NCBI GenBank assembly: GCA_026421205.1
Contig: JAPKBM010000005.1
Coordinates: 25,754-89,753 of the forward strand
Origin: Planctomycetota bacterium
GTDB lineage: Bacteria; Planctomycetota; UBA1135
Length of the DNA: 64,000 nt
Reading direction: 5' to 3'
The position numbers and the translations under genes were made by a program. Each line of letters begins with the position of its first letter. Position 1 is the first letter of the stretch. The notes under the pieces are model-generated. The model was given only the letters and a program-made list of their open reading frames with translations. It was not told the DNA's origin and ran no database searches. This document shows, in pieces, positions 20,522 to 31,366 of the stretch.

Positions 20522-20782
20522 ATGGGTCGTAGTCTTAAGAAAGGTCCTTGGATTGATCCCCGCATTCAGCGGAAGGTTGACAAGGCAATTGCCGATGGCA
20601 ATAAAATGCCCATTCAGACTTGGGCTCGTGCATCCACCATTACTCCGCAGTATGTCGGTATGACCTTTATGGTCCACAACGGGCGTGCCTTTACGAAGGT
20701 CTACGTGACGGATGACATGGTCGGACACCGTTTGGGCGAATTTTCCCCGACCCGGACTTTCCGTGGTCATGACAAGAAGTAG
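20522..20782 (+). CDS. rpsS: 30S ribosomal protein S19
   Basis: [13 protein letters not shown]...[16 protein letters not shown]. Confidence 0.99.
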   Translation: MGRSLKKGPWIDPRIQRKVDKAIADGNKMPIQTWARASTITPQYVGMTFMVHNGRAFTKVYVTDDMVGHRLGEFSPTRTFRGHDKK

Positions 20783-20793
20783 GTTTGAGGATT

Positions 20794-21144
20794 ATGGAAT
20801 TCCGCGCTTCACACCGTTACGCACACATCTCCGCGAAAAAGGTTCGGCTTACGGCCAATCTTATTCGTGGATTGAATGTCAACCGTGCCTTGGAGGTTTT
20901 GTCCGTCACGACCACAAGAGGCTCCTCGATGTTTAATAAGGTGCTCCGCTCTGCTGTTGCCAACGCCAGTCAAAATGATGGTGTTGATGTGAACTCTTTG
21001 TTCGTGAGCGAGGCTCGCGTAGATGAAGGGCCGCTCATTCATGGCCGAGCGCGTTTCCGGCCAGGGGCTATGGGTAGAGCCATGCCCATCCGTCGGCGTA
21101 CTTCACACCTGAAACTTACGGTCACCGAACGGGAGGCCAACTAA
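20794..21144 (+). CDS. rplV: 50S ribosomal protein L22
   Basis: ISAKKVRLTANLIRGLNVNRALEVL...RARFRPGAMGRAMPIRRRTSH. Confidence 0.96.
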   Translation: MEFRASHRYAHISAKKVRLTANLIRGLNVNRALEVLSVTTTRGSSMFNKVLRSAVANASQNDGVDVNSLFVSEARVDEGPLIHGRARFRPGAMGRAMPIRRRTSHLKLTVTEREAN

Positions 21145-21146
21145 CC

Positions 21147-21779
21147 ATGGGACAAAAAATCCACCCTCTTGGTTTCCGCGTTGGCATTACCGAGCCCTGG
21201 CGTTCTCGCTGGTTTGCTCGTGGTAAGGATTACGGCGAGAAGCTTCTCACAGACCATAAGGTGCGCACTTTAATTAAAAAGCGTTTCCGGAAAGGGGTCA
21301 TTTCCCGTATTGATATTCAACAGCGCGGAAATCGTTTGACGATCCTCCTTTTCGCAACGCGGAAAGGTGAGGTCATCGGTCGGGGGTACGCTACGCGTGA
21401 CGCTCTCGTTTCCGATTTGGAGAATATGATCAACATGGAGGTCAAGCTAGATATCCAAGAAGTTGGTCATTGGGATTTGGATGCACAGACGGTGGCAGAA
21501 AATCTTGCCGGGGCTATTGAGCGAAGGGTGTCACCTCGTCACCAAATCAAGCGGATCATGGAAAACACAATGAATGCCGGTGCGCAAGGGGTGAAGATAC
21601 AGGTGAGTGGGCGCATTGATGGGAAAGAGATGAGTCGAACGATCAAGCAGCATATTGGTCGCATTCCTCTGCAAACCTTAGATGCGCGTTGTGAGTATGG
21701 TTTTTCAGAAGCGCAAACGACCTACGGGATTCTCGGCGTAAAAGTCTGGATTTATGCGGGTGAGACCGCTCGTTTATAG
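21147..21779 (+). CDS. rpsC: 30S ribosomal protein S3
   Basis: [24 protein letters not shown]. Confidence 0.99.
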   Translation: MGQKIHPLGFRVGITEPWRSRWFARGKDYGEKLLTDHKVRTLIKKRFRKGVISRIDIQQRGNRLTILLFATRKGEVIGRGYATRDALVSDLENMINMEVKLDIQEVGHWDLDAQTVAENLAGAIERRVSPRHQIKRIMENTMNAGAQGVKIQVSGRIDGKEMSRTIKQHIGRIPLQTLDARCEYGFSEAQTTYGILGVKVWIYAGETARL

Positions 21780-21790
21780 GAGTTTTTGCC

Positions 21791-22297
21791 ATGTTAATGC
21801 CAAAGAGGACCAAGTACCGAAAGACCCAGCGTGGAAAATTGAAGGGGACTTTCCGGTGTAAACTGAAGCAGGGGAAAGGCCCTGCTGCTCGAAACCTTCA
21901 TGGGCGGGGCTACCCCGTACTGAAGAAGGATCGTTGTACCGCGAAAGCAATGCGTGGCAACCGCGTCTCCTTCGGGGATTACGGACTTCAGGCACTCGAG
22001 TGGTGCTGGCTGAGTGCGCGCACGATTGAAGCTGGGCGTGTTGCCTGCAACCGTGCTGCGGGCGGCGGAAAAATATGGATTCGTATCTTCCCTCATAAGC
22101 CCGTGACCGCAAAGCCCCTTGAGGTTCGCATGGGTAACGGAAAAGGAGATGTTGACCGTTGGGTTGCCGTTGTAAAGCCAGGAACCGTGCTTTACGAAGT
22201 GGGTGGCGTAGAAGAGCCTATTGCTCGGAAGGCCTTTAATAGAGTGGCGCACAAAATGCCCGTTCGTTGTCGCATGATTACAAGAAAAACCATTTAG
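21791..22297 (+). CDS. rplP: 50S ribosomal protein L16 with N-terminal insertion
   Basis: [15 protein letters not shown]...[11 protein letters not shown]...[38 protein letters not shown]. Confidence 0.97.
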   Translation: MLMPKRTKYRKTQRGKLKGTFRCKLKQGKGPAARNLHGRGYPVLKKDRCTAKAMRGNRVSFGDYGLQALEWCWLSARTIEAGRVACNRAAGGGKIWIRIFPHKPVTAKPLEVRMGNGKGDVDRWVAVVKPGTVLYEVGGVEEPIARKAFNRVAHKMPVRCRMITRKTI

Positions 22298-22300
22298 GAA

Positions 22301-22519
22301 TTGATCATGAAAGCTAATGAAGTACGAGGGAAGGAAGATTCAGAACTTCTGTTTGAAATCAAAACTCTTGAAAAAGAACTTTTTGATATGCGTTTCCGTT
22401 CCATGACGGAGGGCATAGCAAATCCTGCTCGGATTAAGGCCCTGCGCCGGAATGTTGCACGAATGAAAACTATCCTTCAGGAGCGCCAATTAGGCGTCGC
22501 CGGTCAGGAGACTCGCTAA
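22301..22519 (+). CDS. rpmC: 50S ribosomal protein L29
   Basis: Small L29-like ORF (ELLFEIKTLEKELFDMRF) between rplP and rpsQ; start may be ATG 22307. Confidence 0.92.
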   Translation: MIMKANEVRGKEDSELLFEIKTLEKELFDMRFRSMTEGIANPARIKALRRNVARMKTILQERQLGVAGQETR

Positions 22520-22521
22520 TA

Positions 22522-22800
22522 ATGACAAATAACACTGAAACTCCCGGAACGCGAAAAAGCATGGAAGGCGTTGTTGTTTCCGCGAAACAGGACAAAACTA
22601 TTGTTGTGCGTGTAGAGCGCACGACAAAGCACTCGCTCTATCACAAGGTTTTGAGAAAGCGGAAAAACTATTACGTGCATGATGCGGAAAATCAAGCTGC
22701 CATGGGCGACAAAGTAAAGATCATGGGCACTCGTCCATTGAGCAAGTTGAAGCGTTGGCGTTTAGTTCAGGTCATCGTAAAAGCTGTTCAGGAGAATTAA
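22522..22800 (+). CDS. rpsQ: 30S ribosomal protein S17
   Basis: [41 protein letters not shown]. Confidence 0.97.
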   Translation: MTNNTETPGTRKSMEGVVVSAKQDKTIVVRVERTTKHSLYHKVLRKRKNYYVHDAENQAAMGDKVKIMGTRPLSKLKRWRLVQVIVKAVQEN

Positions 22801-22801
22801 A

Positions 22802-23170
22802 ATGATTCAAATGCAAACCAAGCTCAAGGTCGCTGACAATAGCGGCGCCAAGGAGGTCAGGTGTATTAAAGTGCTCGGGGGCTCTAAGCGGCGATTTGCC
22901 GGACTTGGAGACCTTGTGGTTGCTTCAGTGCAAACGGCTCTCCCAGATTCTGAGATTAAAACGGGCCAAGTAGTTCGTGGCGTGATCGTTCGTACAAAGC
23001 AGCCTACGCGAAGAAAAGACGGATCTTATGTTCGTTTTGATGGCAATGCACTGGTTCTTGTGGATGGTGATGGGAACCCAAGGGGAACTCGCATTTTTGG
23101 TGCCGTCGCCAGAGAGTTGCGCCAGAATAATTTTATGAAAATTGTCTCATTGGCCCAGGAGGTTGTCTGA
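22802..23170 (+). CDS. rplN: 50S ribosomal protein L14
   Basis: [28 protein letters not shown]. Confidence 0.99.
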   Translation: MIQMQTKLKVADNSGAKEVRCIKVLGGSKRRFAGLGDLVVASVQTALPDSEIKTGQVVRGVIVRTKQPTRRKDGSYVRFDGNALVLVDGDGNPRGTRIFGAVARELRQNNFMKIVSLAQEVV

Positions 23171-23481
23171 TGGCTTTGAAAATCAATGATGAAGTTGTTG
23201 TGACTTCTGGTAATCACAAAGGACAACGGGGAAAGGTCATGAAGATCAATGGTGTAACCCAGCGGGTTACCGTAGAAGGCGTCAATATGCGCGTTCAATT
23301 CCTTCGTAAAACGCAGGAAAACCCACAGGGTGGAGAGGTGGAAAGGGAAACCCCGCTTCATGTCTCAAGCCTTCTTCTTTGGAGCGAGAAAGCGGGCAAA
23401 GGTGTCCGGGTTCGCGTGAAAAAGGTGGGTGACTCAAAAGTTCGTGTCGGTATTCCTTGCGGCACACATTTCGACTCATAA
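23170..23481 (+). CDS. rplX: 50S ribosomal protein L24
   Basis: KOW motif DEVVVTSGNHKGQRGKVMKIN; synteny. Confidence 0.96.
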   Translation: MALKINDEVVVTSGNHKGQRGKVMKINGVTQRVTVEGVNMRVQFLRKTQENPQGGEVERETPLHVSSLLLWSEKAGKGVRVRVKKVGDSKVRVGIPCGTHFDS

Positions 23482-23483
23482 TC

Positions 23484-24032
23484 ATGTCACGTCTCCTCGA
23501 AACTTATAATACAACGGTCGTTCCAGCATTGAACGAGCGTTTTTCATACGGAAATCCCATGCAAGTGCCTGTCATTATGAAAGTAGTGGTGAGTATGGGT
23601 GTGGGCAAAGCCGTGGACAACAAATCTCATGTTGAATCTGCCGCAAAAGATTTGACGCGTATTGTGGGCCAAAAGGTCAAAATCACAAAGGCGCGAAAGT
23701 CAATTGCAAACTTCCGGTTAAGGGAGGATCTCCCTATCGGTTGTATGGCAACACTCCGTGGTGATCGAATGTATGAGTTTATGGATAGGCTTATTTCCGT
23801 CGTCCTTCCTCGTATTCGAGATTTCCGTGGACTAAAGGACAATTTTGACGGCCAGGGTAATTTCAGCCTCGGTTTGACTGAGCAGTCGTTGTTCCCTGAG
23901 ATTAGTTTAGATCAAGTCGAATTCCAACAGGGGATGAATATCACTGTTGTAACCACAGCCCGAACTGATGAAGAGGGCCGTGCTCTCCTTGAGGGTTTTG
24001 GCTTTCCTTTCCGTAAAAGGGGGAATGAATAA
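23484..24032 (+). CDS. rplE: 50S ribosomal protein L5
   Basis: [39 protein letters not shown]. Confidence 0.98.
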   Translation: MSRLLETYNTTVVPALNERFSYGNPMQVPVIMKVVVSMGVGKAVDNKSHVESAAKDLTRIVGQKVKITKARKSIANFRLREDLPIGCMATLRGDRMYEFMDRLISVVLPRIRDFRGLKDNFDGQGNFSLGLTEQSLFPEISLDQVEFQQGMNITVVTTARTDEEGRALLEGFGFPFRKRGNE

Positions 24033-24337
24033 TGGCAAAGACAAGCGCCATCCATCGTGAATTGAAGCGGCAAAAAATTGCTGCACGTTACGCAGAGCGT
24101 CGCAATGAGCTCATCAAAGTCATTAAAGACGCAAACGCTACGCTTGAAGAAAAGGCAAATGCTTACAAGCGCATTTCAAAAATGCCACGTGATGCCAGCC
24201 CAGTGCGTCTGCATAACCGTTGTTCCATCACAGGACGCCCTAAGGGCTACTACCGCAAGTTTGGAGTTTCTCGGCTTGTTTTTCGTCGTTTGGCCCATCA
24301 AGGCCAACTCCCCGGTGTTCGCAAGGCCTCTTGGTAG
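24032..24337 (+). CDS. rpsN: 30S ribosomal protein S14 (long, zinc-free form)
   Basis: [26 protein letters not shown]. Confidence 0.98.
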   Translation: MAKTSAIHRELKRQKIAARYAERRNELIKVIKDANATLEEKANAYKRISKMPRDASPVRLHNRCSITGRPKGYYRKFGVSRLVFRRLAHQGQLPGVRKASW

Positions 24338-24349
24338 GAGATTGATTTT

Positions 24350-24751
24350 ATGACAATGACAGATCCCATTGCCGACATGCTGACACGAATCCGTAACAGC
24401 ATCATGGTCGGAAAAACAGAAGTCTCGATGCCGACTTCCCGCTTAAAGTCCAATATTGCTTTGGTCTTGAAGGACGAAGGTTTCATCCAAACCGTAGAGT
24501 CCGTTTCTGTAGACGGCCCTCGGGATAACCTCCGGATTGAGTTGAAATATACTCAAGACGGAGAATCGGTGATTCATGAATTGAGCCGCATTTCCAAGCC
24601 AGGTTGTCGCGTATATGCGGGTGCTTCAGAGGCCCCCGTCGTACGTAACGGTCTTGGCGTTTCCATTCTCTCTACCTCAAAGGGTGTCATGAGTGGCCGA
24701 AAGGCTGCTGAGCTCGGCGTCGGTGGAGAAGTTCTCTGTACCGTTTTCTAG
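24350..24751 (+). CDS. rpsH: 30S ribosomal protein S8
   Basis: [24 protein letters not shown]. Confidence 0.98.
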   Translation: MTMTDPIADMLTRIRNSIMVGKTEVSMPTSRLKSNIALVLKDEGFIQTVESVSVDGPRDNLRIELKYTQDGESVIHELSRISKPGCRVYAGASEAPVVRNGLGVSILSTSKGVMSGRKAAELGVGGEVLCTVF

Positions 24752-24761
24752 GAGAAAATTA

Positions 24762-25304
24762 ATGTCAAGAATTGGAAATACTCCTGTTGCCGTTCCAAGT
24801 GGGGTGACCGTTACACCTGGCCCATCTTCTGTTGAAGTGAAGGGTCCAAAGGGGGCGTTGACGTTTCCGTTGTTTACGGAGATATCTGTCTCGGTGGAAA
24901 ATGATGTCGTCACCGTTGCTCGGTCTGGCTCTGGCTCTGTGAAACAAGCCGCAGCGTTTCATGGCCTAGTGCGTGCGCATATTCAGAACATGGTTCTTGG
25001 TGTCACCGAGGGCTACACCAAGGCACTCGAAATTCATGGTACTGGTTGGAATGCAAAGCCGAAGGGGCAAGGTATTGAGATGCAGATTGGCTTTTGTCAT
25101 CTCGTTGAATGCCATCCACCGGAAGGCGTTTCGGTAGAACTCATTAGTCCCACGGAAATAAAAATTAGTGGCATCGACAAGCAACAAGTCGGCCAATTTG
25201 CCGCCAATATTCGTGCTGTCCGCCCCCCAGAGCCTTACAACGGTAAGGGAATCCGATACCAAGACGAACACGTTCGTCGCAAAGCCGGTAAGGCCCTCGC
25301 ATAA
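24762..25304 (+). CDS. rplF: 50S ribosomal protein L6
   Basis: MSRIGNTPVAVPSGV...PEPYNGKGIRYQDEHVRRKAGKA. Confidence 0.98.
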   Translation: MSRIGNTPVAVPSGVTVTPGPSSVEVKGPKGALTFPLFTEISVSVENDVVTVARSGSGSVKQAAAFHGLVRAHIQNMVLGVTEGYTKALEIHGTGWNAKPKGQGIEMQIGFCHLVECHPPEGVSVELISPTEIKISGIDKQQVGQFAANIRAVRPPEPYNGKGIRYQDEHVRRKAGKALA

Positions 25305-25307
25305 GAA

Positions 25308-25682
25308 ATGGATCATCTACAACAAAAAAAGAAATGGAAAATGCGTTTGCGCAAGCAACGCGGAATCCGTCGTCGCTTGCAGGCCGCAGGAGGTCACCCT
25401 CGTTTGAGTGTGTTCCGAAGCTCAAAAAATATTTCTGTGCAACTCATCGATGATTCTAAGAGTCTTACTTTGGCGGCTGCATCGACCCTTGAATCTGCCC
25501 TGCAGGACCAGATGTCTGGGAAAACCAAAACGGAGCGCGCAACCATCATTGGTTCAACCATTGCAGAGCGCGCAAAGGCTGCGGGCGTCGAAAAGGTGCT
25601 TTTTGACCGTGGTCGTTTCCTTTTTCACGGCAGAGTGAAAGCTTTAGCCGAAGCCGCACGTGAGGGCGGCCTTAAATTCTAA
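25308..25682 (+). CDS. rplR: 50S ribosomal protein L18
   Basis: [19 protein letters not shown]...[28 protein letters not shown]. Confidence 0.97.
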   Translation: MDHLQQKKKWKMRLRKQRGIRRRLQAAGGHPRLSVFRSSKNISVQLIDDSKSLTLAAASTLESALQDQMSGKTKTERATIIGSTIAERAKAAGVEKVLFDRGRFLFHGRVKALAEAAREGGLKF

Positions 25683-25684
25683 GC

Positions 25685-26197
25685 ATGACAAAATTGCAAT
25701 TTGAATTCCTGGATCGGCACCAAGCCGACGCACTAGGCGAGCTGAAGGAAGAGCGCGTGAAAGTTAACCGGACTGCAAAAGTAGTCAAAGGTGGCCGACG
25801 CTTTGCTTTTTCTGCCTTGACCGTTGTTGGCAATCAGAGTGGTGTTGTGGGCTATGGCTTTGGCAAAGCAAAGGATATCCCAAGCGCCATGCAAAAAGCA
25901 TTCAAGGATGGCCGAAAGCACTTGATTCGTGTTCCTCGCGTGGGGACTTCTATTCCTCATGAAATTGAGGGAGAGTTTTGCTCTTCTCACGTGCGGCTCA
26001 TTCCCGCATCCCCAGGAACGGGAATTATTGCAGGTGGAACGGTCCGTGCGGTTCTCGAACTTGCTGGTGTGAAGGACGTTTTGACAAAGTCCTACGGATC
26101 GAATAACCCAATCAACCTGGTGAAAGCCACGATGGCAGGCTTGGCACAATTACGGACGAAAGAGATGGTCTCTGAAGCCCGAGGAGTAGAACTCTAA
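25685..26197 (+). CDS. rpsE: 30S ribosomal protein S5
   Basis: [45 protein letters not shown]. Confidence 0.98.
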   Translation: MTKLQFEFLDRHQADALGELKEERVKVNRTAKVVKGGRRFAFSALTVVGNQSGVVGYGFGKAKDIPSAMQKAFKDGRKHLIRVPRVGTSIPHEIEGEFCSSHVRLIPASPGTGIIAGGTVRAVLELAGVKDVLTKSYGSNNPINLVKATMAGLAQLRTKEMVSEARGVEL

Positions 26198-26643
26198 TGC
26201 AGATTCATGATGTAACCGCAAAAGGCGTTAAATATAAAAACCGCAAACGTGTTGGTCGGGGTCAAGGCTCTGGGACCGGAAAGACTGCGGGTCGTGGCCA
26301 CAAAGGGCAGCGCTCTCGGTCTGGTGACAATCCACGCCTCGGGTCAGAGGGGGGGCAGATGCCTCTCTATCGCCGGATGCCAAAACGTGGATTTACCAAT
26401 GCTCGCTTCAAGAAGCATTACACGTTGGTGAATGTTGAAGTTCTGAACTCCTTTGAAGAAGGATCTGAAGTGACACTAGAGAGCGTATTGAGTCGTGGCC
26501 TCGGTCGGAAGACGGGTGACATGTTGAAGGTTCTAGGGTCCGGAGAAATCACGGCGAAGTTGACGGTAAAGGCGCACAAGTTCTCGGCCACGGCTTCCGC
26601 AAAAATTGAAGCTGCGGGCGGAACGGTCGAACTGATTCAGTGA
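26197..26643 (+). CDS. rplO: 50S ribosomal protein L15
   Basis: KRVGRGQGSGTGKTAGRGHKGQRSRSG. Confidence 0.98.
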   Translation: MQIHDVTAKGVKYKNRKRVGRGQGSGTGKTAGRGHKGQRSRSGDNPRLGSEGGQMPLYRRMPKRGFTNARFKKHYTLVNVEVLNSFEEGSEVTLESVLSRGLGRKTGDMLKVLGSGEITAKLTVKAHKFSATASAKIEAAGGTVELIQ

Positions 26644-26647
26644 ATTC

Positions 26648-27964
26648 ATGATTCAAGCTCTCAACATCTTCCGGATTCCTGAGTTACGTAGCCGTATCGG
26701 GGTTACGTTCTTATTGCTTTTTGTCTATCGCCTTGGGTTCCAAGTGCCACTTCCAGGAGTAAATCTAGAGGGAATTCGTACGGCGTCAGAGAAGATTGCG
26801 GGAAGCTCCATGGGGGGGTTGTTTGGCATTATGAATGCCTTTACAGGTGCAGGAATTGGTCAGGCGGCACTCTTCTCCTTGGGGGTGATGCCTTACATTT
26901 CGGCATCCATTATTTTTAGTCTTCTCGTTAAAGTAGTTCCTACTTTAGAGGCGTTGTCCAAAGAAGGTGCTGCAGGTCAGAAAAAAATTGGGCAGTTGAC
27001 CCGTTTGGCGACGATTCCTATTTGTATCCTTCAGGCCTTTTTCATTCTATACGGGGTAATCTACAATCCGGCATACGGCTTGCTTCAAGGTGAAGCATCC
27101 TTCCTTTACGGGCTTTCCGTGATCGTTGCTTTAACGGCCGGAACGGTTTTCATCATGTGGCTTGGTGAACAAATTACGGAACACGGCATTGGAAATGGTG
27201 TTTCCATCATCATTATGTGTGGAATCATTTCGGCAATGCCTACTGCGATGCAGTCGATGATGTCAGTTGCTGAAAATGCACATCAGCTTGCAGTGACTTT
27301 AATGGCAATGTGGGCGTTGACCGTCCTGGTCGTAGTTTACATCACAAAGGGCCAAAGGCGCATTCCCATTCATCAAGCAAAGCTCATGCGGGGCCGAAAG
27401 GTCATGGGTGGCAGTAAGCATTATCTTCCGCTACGGGTGAATCAGGCAGGAGTGATGCCTATTATCTTTGCTTCAGCTTTGTTTATTGTCCCAAGCATTC
27501 TTGGAACCGCCCCCGGCTTTCAGTGGCTCGGGAATTTGTTTGGTTCCCCTGGTTTTGTTTACATAACGACCTATACCGTTTTGATTTTCTTTTTCTCTTT
27601 CTTTTGGGTTCGACTCATGTTTCAGCCGGCTGAAATCGCGGATAATTTGAAAGAGCATGGATCGTTTATTCCGGGCATCCGCCCCGGGAAAGCAACTGCG
27701 GAGTACCTCGGTTTTGTATTGAACCGCATCACCTTAGCCGGTTCAGCTTTCCTGACGATTATTGCAATCTTGCCTACCATGGTGACTTCCAACCTCCATG
27801 TCCCCTTGATGGTCTCTTACTTCCTTGGAGGCACCTCCATCTTAATTGTGGTGGGTGTTGCTCTCGACATGGTGGACCGTCTGAACTCCCATCTTCTTAT
27901 GAGAAACTATGAGGGCTTCATGAAGAAGGGTGGGTCCGGATGGGCGCAGCGGAAGGGCTCATGA
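26648..27964 (+). CDS. secY: Preprotein translocase SecY
   Basis: Multi-TM; GVMPYISASII, GEQITEHGIGNGVS, FQPAEIADNLKEHGSFIPGIRPGKAT. Confidence 0.99.
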   Translation: MIQALNIFRIPELRSRIGVTFLLLFVYRLGFQVPLPGVNLEGIRTASEKIAGSSMGGLFGIMNAFTGAGIGQAALFSLGVMPYISASIIFSLLVKVVPTLEALSKEGAAGQKKIGQLTRLATIPICILQAFFILYGVIYNPAYGLLQGEASFLYGLSVIVALTAGTVFIMWLGEQITEHGIGNGVSIIIMCGIISAMPTAMQSMMSVAENAHQLAVTLMAMWALTVLVVVYITKGQRRIPIHQAKLMRGRKVMGGSKHYLPLRVNQAGVMPIIFASALFIVPSILGTAPGFQWLGNLFGSPGFVYITTYTVLIFFFSFFWVRLMFQPAEIADNLKEHGSFIPGIRPGKATAEYLGFVLNRITLAGSAFLTIIAILPTMVTSNLHVPLMVSYFLGGTSILIVVGVALDMVDRLNSHLLMRNYEGFMKKGGSGWAQRKGS

Positions 27965-28536
27965 TAGTTATTCTTTTAGGACCTCCGGGAGTCGGTAAAG
28001 GCACCCAGGCTGCTATGGCAGCAGAGGCCCATGGATGGCTGCATCTCTCCACCGGAGACCTCCTGCGTGCTCAAGTGGCCCAAAAGACGGATATCGGCCT
28101 GCAGGCAGATCAGTATATGTCCAAAGGTGACTTGGTCCCTGATGTGCTCATGGTGGAAATGGTGGCCCAACACCTAACAGACGTGAGCTCTGAGGTCGTC
28201 GTTCTTTTGGACGGCTTTCCCAGGACAATTGCTCAGGCAGAAGCACTCTCTGAGAAAGCCCCTGGCGGCTCGATTGCCCTTTCGTTATACTTCAGGGCTT
28301 CCAACTCGGAACTTTCCTCTCGTTTGACAGGAAGAGGAAGAGCGGATGATACGGAGGAAGTTGTGGCACATCGCTTGAAGGTGTATCACGAAACGACCTC
28401 ACCTCTGATTTCTTGGTACCAAGAAAAAGGAATACTTGTCGAGATTGATGCCAATCGAGACATCGCGTCCATTCAAACGGATTTTGCCCATGCGGTAGAC
28501 TCTACTTTGAAAGGGTTCTCTCAAATCACTGGGTAA
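27961..28536 (+). CDS. adk: Adenylate kinase
   Basis: [19 protein letters not shown]..., [21 protein letters not shown]. Confidence 0.96.
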   Translation: MIVILLGPPGVGKGTQAAMAAEAHGWLHLSTGDLLRAQVAQKTDIGLQADQYMSKGDLVPDVLMVEMVAQHLTDVSSEVVVLLDGFPRTIAQAEALSEKAPGGSIALSLYFRASNSELSSRLTGRGRADDTEEVVAHRLKVYHETTSPLISWYQEKGILVEIDANRDIASIQTDFAHAVDSTLKGFSQITG

Positions 28537-28538
28537 TC

Positions 28539-28793
28539 ATGGCTAAAGAAGAGCCCATTACTTTGAAGGCCGTTGTGCGGGAATCCCTCCCAAACGCGAA
28601 TTTCTTAGTCGAACTCGAAAATAGCCAAGTTGTACTCGCACACATCTCCGGAAGAATGAGAAAACACTACATTCGCATTACTCCCGGCGACACCATTACA
28701 GTAGAAATGTCCCCTTACGACCTAACTCGTTGCCGCATCGTTTACCGCGGCGAAAGGCGCCCTCGGCGTCAACCAGGTCCACGGCGACGCTAA
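28539..28793 (+). CDS. infA: Translation initiation factor IF-1
   Basis: [56 protein letters not shown]. Confidence 0.97.
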   Translation: MAKEEPITLKAVVRESLPNANFLVELENSQVVLAHISGRMRKHYIRITPGDTITVEMSPYDLTRCRIVYRGERRPRRQPGPRRR

Positions 28794-28819
28794 CCCAATT
28801 ACCAAGACCAGGAAATCTC

Positions 28820-28936
28820 ATGAAAGTTCGTGCAAGTGTTCGCCGCATCTGCGAGTCATGTAAAGTCATTCGACGCCACGGAGTCGTGCGCGTGATTTGT
28901 ACTCGAGATCCTCGTCATAAACAACGCCAAGGCTAA
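28820..28936 (+). CDS. rpmJ: 50S ribosomal protein L36
   Basis: [38 protein letters not shown]. Confidence 0.97.
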   Translation: MKVRASVRRICESCKVIRRHGVVRVICTRDPRHKQRQG

Positions 28937-28944
28937 TTCAAATT

Positions 28945-29328
28945 ATGCCACGTATTGCTGGAGTCGACATCCCCGCTGATAAGCGGACCATTGTTTCACT
29001 GACGTATATCTTCGGTGTCGGGAATACCCGTGCCAAGGATCTTTGTGAGGCCCTTTCTCTTGATCCAGATAAGCGCGCTAAGGAGATTTCCGATGAGGAA
29101 CTGACGGCTATTGCCGCTTATTTGAGTTCTCAATACCCTGTTGAGGGTGATCTTCGTAGGAACAATATCCAAGACATCAACCGTCTTCGTGACATTGCGT
29201 GCTATCGTGGAATCCGCCATCGCCGTGGACTTCCATGCCGTGGGCAGAGAACGAAAACGAATGCCCGAGGTCGCAAGGGCACCAAGAAAACAGTTGCGGG
29301 TAAGAAATCCGTAAAATCATTGAAGTAA
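28945..29328 (+). CDS. rpsM: 30S ribosomal protein S13
   Basis: [26 protein letters not shown]...[24 protein letters not shown]. Confidence 0.99.
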   Translation: MPRIAGVDIPADKRTIVSLTYIFGVGNTRAKDLCEALSLDPDKRAKEISDEELTAIAAYLSSQYPVEGDLRRNNIQDINRLRDIACYRGIRHRRGLPCRGQRTKTNARGRKGTKKTVAGKKSVKSLK

Positions 29329-29332
29329 TCTC

Positions 29333-29710
29333 ATGAGCGCTGCATCTAAAAAACAAAAGAACGCCCCTGCAAAGGGAATCGCCCATGTGCGTTCCACCTT
29401 CAATAACACTACCGTGACGATTACAGATCGGAAAGGTGATGTTATTTCATGGGGCAGTCCTGGCTTGGCCGGCTATAAAGGCTCCCGTAAATCCACACCA
29501 TTTGCTGCCCAACAGGCTTCCATTCGTGCAGCAGAATCTGCTTACAAGGCAGGTATGAGAGAGGTTGAAGTTCGCGTGAAAGGCCCTGGTGCCGGTCGCG
29601 AGAGTGCCATCCGTGGCTTAAATCAAGCTGGCCTTCGGGTCACTCTCATTGAAGATGTCACTCCACTGCCGCACAACGGCTGTCGTCCCCCTAAGAAACG
29701 TCGCGTCTGA
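29333..29710 (+). CDS. rpsK: 30S ribosomal protein S11
   Basis: [24 protein letters not shown]...[18 protein letters not shown]. Confidence 0.99.
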   Translation: MSAASKKQKNAPAKGIAHVRSTFNNTTVTITDRKGDVISWGSPGLAGYKGSRKSTPFAAQQASIRAAESAYKAGMREVEVRVKGPGAGRESAIRGLNQAGLRVTLIEDVTPLPHNGCRPPKKRRV

Positions 29711-29712
29711 TT

Positions 29713-30345
29713 ATGGCTCGTTATACCGGAAATGTTTGTCGCTTGTGTCGCCGTGAAGGCCACAAGCTTTTTCTCAAGGGCCGTCGGTGTGAGAGCGAGA
29801 AATGCTCTGTTGACCGCCGGAACATCCCGCCAGGATCCAACTTGCGGACTCGACCACGTCGACTGTCTGATTACGGGGTCCACTTGCGTGAAAAGCAAAA
29901 GGTGAAGCGTATTTATGGTGTACTGGAGCGGCAGTTTATTCGCTACTTCAAGATGGCCGAGCGCATGAAGGGAAACACGGGTGTGAACCTTTTGACGATC
30001 CTTGAGCGGCGTTTGGATAACGTCGTGGACGCCTCTGGCCTTTCCATTTCGCGCTTCCATTCTCGTCAAATGATCAATCATGGTCACATGATGGTCAATG
30101 GTCGGAAAATGGATATTGTTTCTTATATGGTCCGTGTGGGTGATGTCATCCAGGCTCGGGACAAGGAAGTCTCCAAGAAGCTCACTTCAGAGAGCCTTCA
30201 GCTTAATGCGGACAAAACAGCCCCTCAGTGGCTGAAGGTTGACGCCGAAGCGGGCACGATTACCGTGACCGCACTTCCCGCTCGCGAGGATGTTCGTTTT
30301 CAGGACATTCAAGAGCAGTTCATTGTGGAACTCTGTTCCAAGTAA
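29713..30345 (+). CDS. rpsD: 30S ribosomal protein S4
   Basis: CRLCRREGHKLFLKGRRC...RLDNVVDASGLSISRFHSRQMINHGHMMVNG. Confidence 0.98.
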   Translation: MARYTGNVCRLCRREGHKLFLKGRRCESEKCSVDRRNIPPGSNLRTRPRRLSDYGVHLREKQKVKRIYGVLERQFIRYFKMAERMKGNTGVNLLTILERRLDNVVDASGLSISRFHSRQMINHGHMMVNGRKMDIVSYMVRVGDVIQARDKEVSKKLTSESLQLNADKTAPQWLKVDAEAGTITVTALPAREDVRFQDIQEQFIVELCSK

Positions 30346-30359
30346 TTAGGAGAACTAAT

Positions 30360-31364
30360 ATGCGTATTCGCTGGCGAGAGTTTGAATTACCTTCTGGTGT
30401 GGTCCACGATAAAGTGACCGCAACAGAAACTTTTGGAAAATTTTCCATTGAGCCTTTTGAGGGAGGTTTTGGGCATACCATTGGAAACGGCCTTCGCCGT
30501 GTTCTCTTGGGTGCTATTGAAGGTGCTGCCGTTACATCGGTAGAAATCGAAGGCATAGAGCATGAATTTACGGCAACCTCAGGCGTTGTTGAAGACGTGA
30601 CCGATTTAGTCATGGCTTTCAAAGCTCTTCGTGTTCAGGTTGAAGTGGATGCACCGGTAATCCTGACCTTGGACGTCTCTGGAGCGGGGGATTACACCGC
30701 AAAGGACATCCAATGTCCTACTGGCGTCACCATCATGAACCCAGAACTTCCATTGGCAACGCTGACGGAAGACCGCCCTTTAAAGGCAACTTTAGTTGTC
30801 CGCCGTGGTCGGGGTTATGTGCCTGCTGATGAAACGGGTGAACCGATGGATCAAATCGGTCTTATTCCTTTGGACGCAACTTACTCTCCAGTTGTGCGTT
30901 GTCGTTACACCGTTGAGGCAACTCGCGTGGGCAAGTTCACAAACTATGACCGTTTAGTTCTAGAGATTTGGACGGACGGTACCGTTTCTCCCGAAATGGC
31001 TTTGGTGGAAGCGGCGAAGATTTATCGCAAACACCTCAATCCTTTCATTCAGTTTAGCCAGGCCTTGGCAGGAGTTCCTGTTGTTGAAGAAGTGAAGGCT
31101 ATTGATGCTGCTGCGGAACGTCGCAAGGATCGAATGACTACCTTGTTAAGCGAATCCGTAGATCGTTTGAGTCTTTCAACACGAGCGAGGAATTGCCTTG
31201 ATGGTGCTCAGATTGGAACTCTCGGAGAGCTACTCTCCTTTTCCAATGACGAACTCCTCAAGATTAAGAATCTTGGACAAACTGTCCTGTCTGAAATTGA
31301 GAAGAAATTGGCCGAGTTGGACTTGGCCATTGGCATGAACCTTGAAGAAGCAACCCAAGCATAA
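30360..31364 (+). CDS. rpoA: RNA polymerase alpha subunit
   Basis: FSIEPFEGGFGHTIGNGLRRVLLGAIEGAAVTSVEIEG; C-terminal KIKNLGQTVLSEIEKKL. Confidence 0.99.
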   Translation: MRIRWREFELPSGVVHDKVTATETFGKFSIEPFEGGFGHTIGNGLRRVLLGAIEGAAVTSVEIEGIEHEFTATSGVVEDVTDLVMAFKALRVQVEVDAPVILTLDVSGAGDYTAKDIQCPTGVTIMNPELPLATLTEDRPLKATLVVRRGRGYVPADETGEPMDQIGLIPLDATYSPVVRCRYTVEATRVGKFTNYDRLVLEIWTDGTVSPEMALVEAAKIYRKHLNPFIQFSQALAGVPVVEEVKAIDAAAERRKDRMTTLLSESVDRLSLSTRARNCLDGAQIGTLGELLSFSNDELLKIKNLGQTVLSEIEKKLAELDLAIGMNLEEATQA

Positions 31365-31366
31365 TC

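Noticed and set aside
19820-20770. 316-aa minus-strand ORF opposite rplB/rpsS
   Set aside because: Antisense of ribosomal protein genes; codon-bias artefact, no family features.
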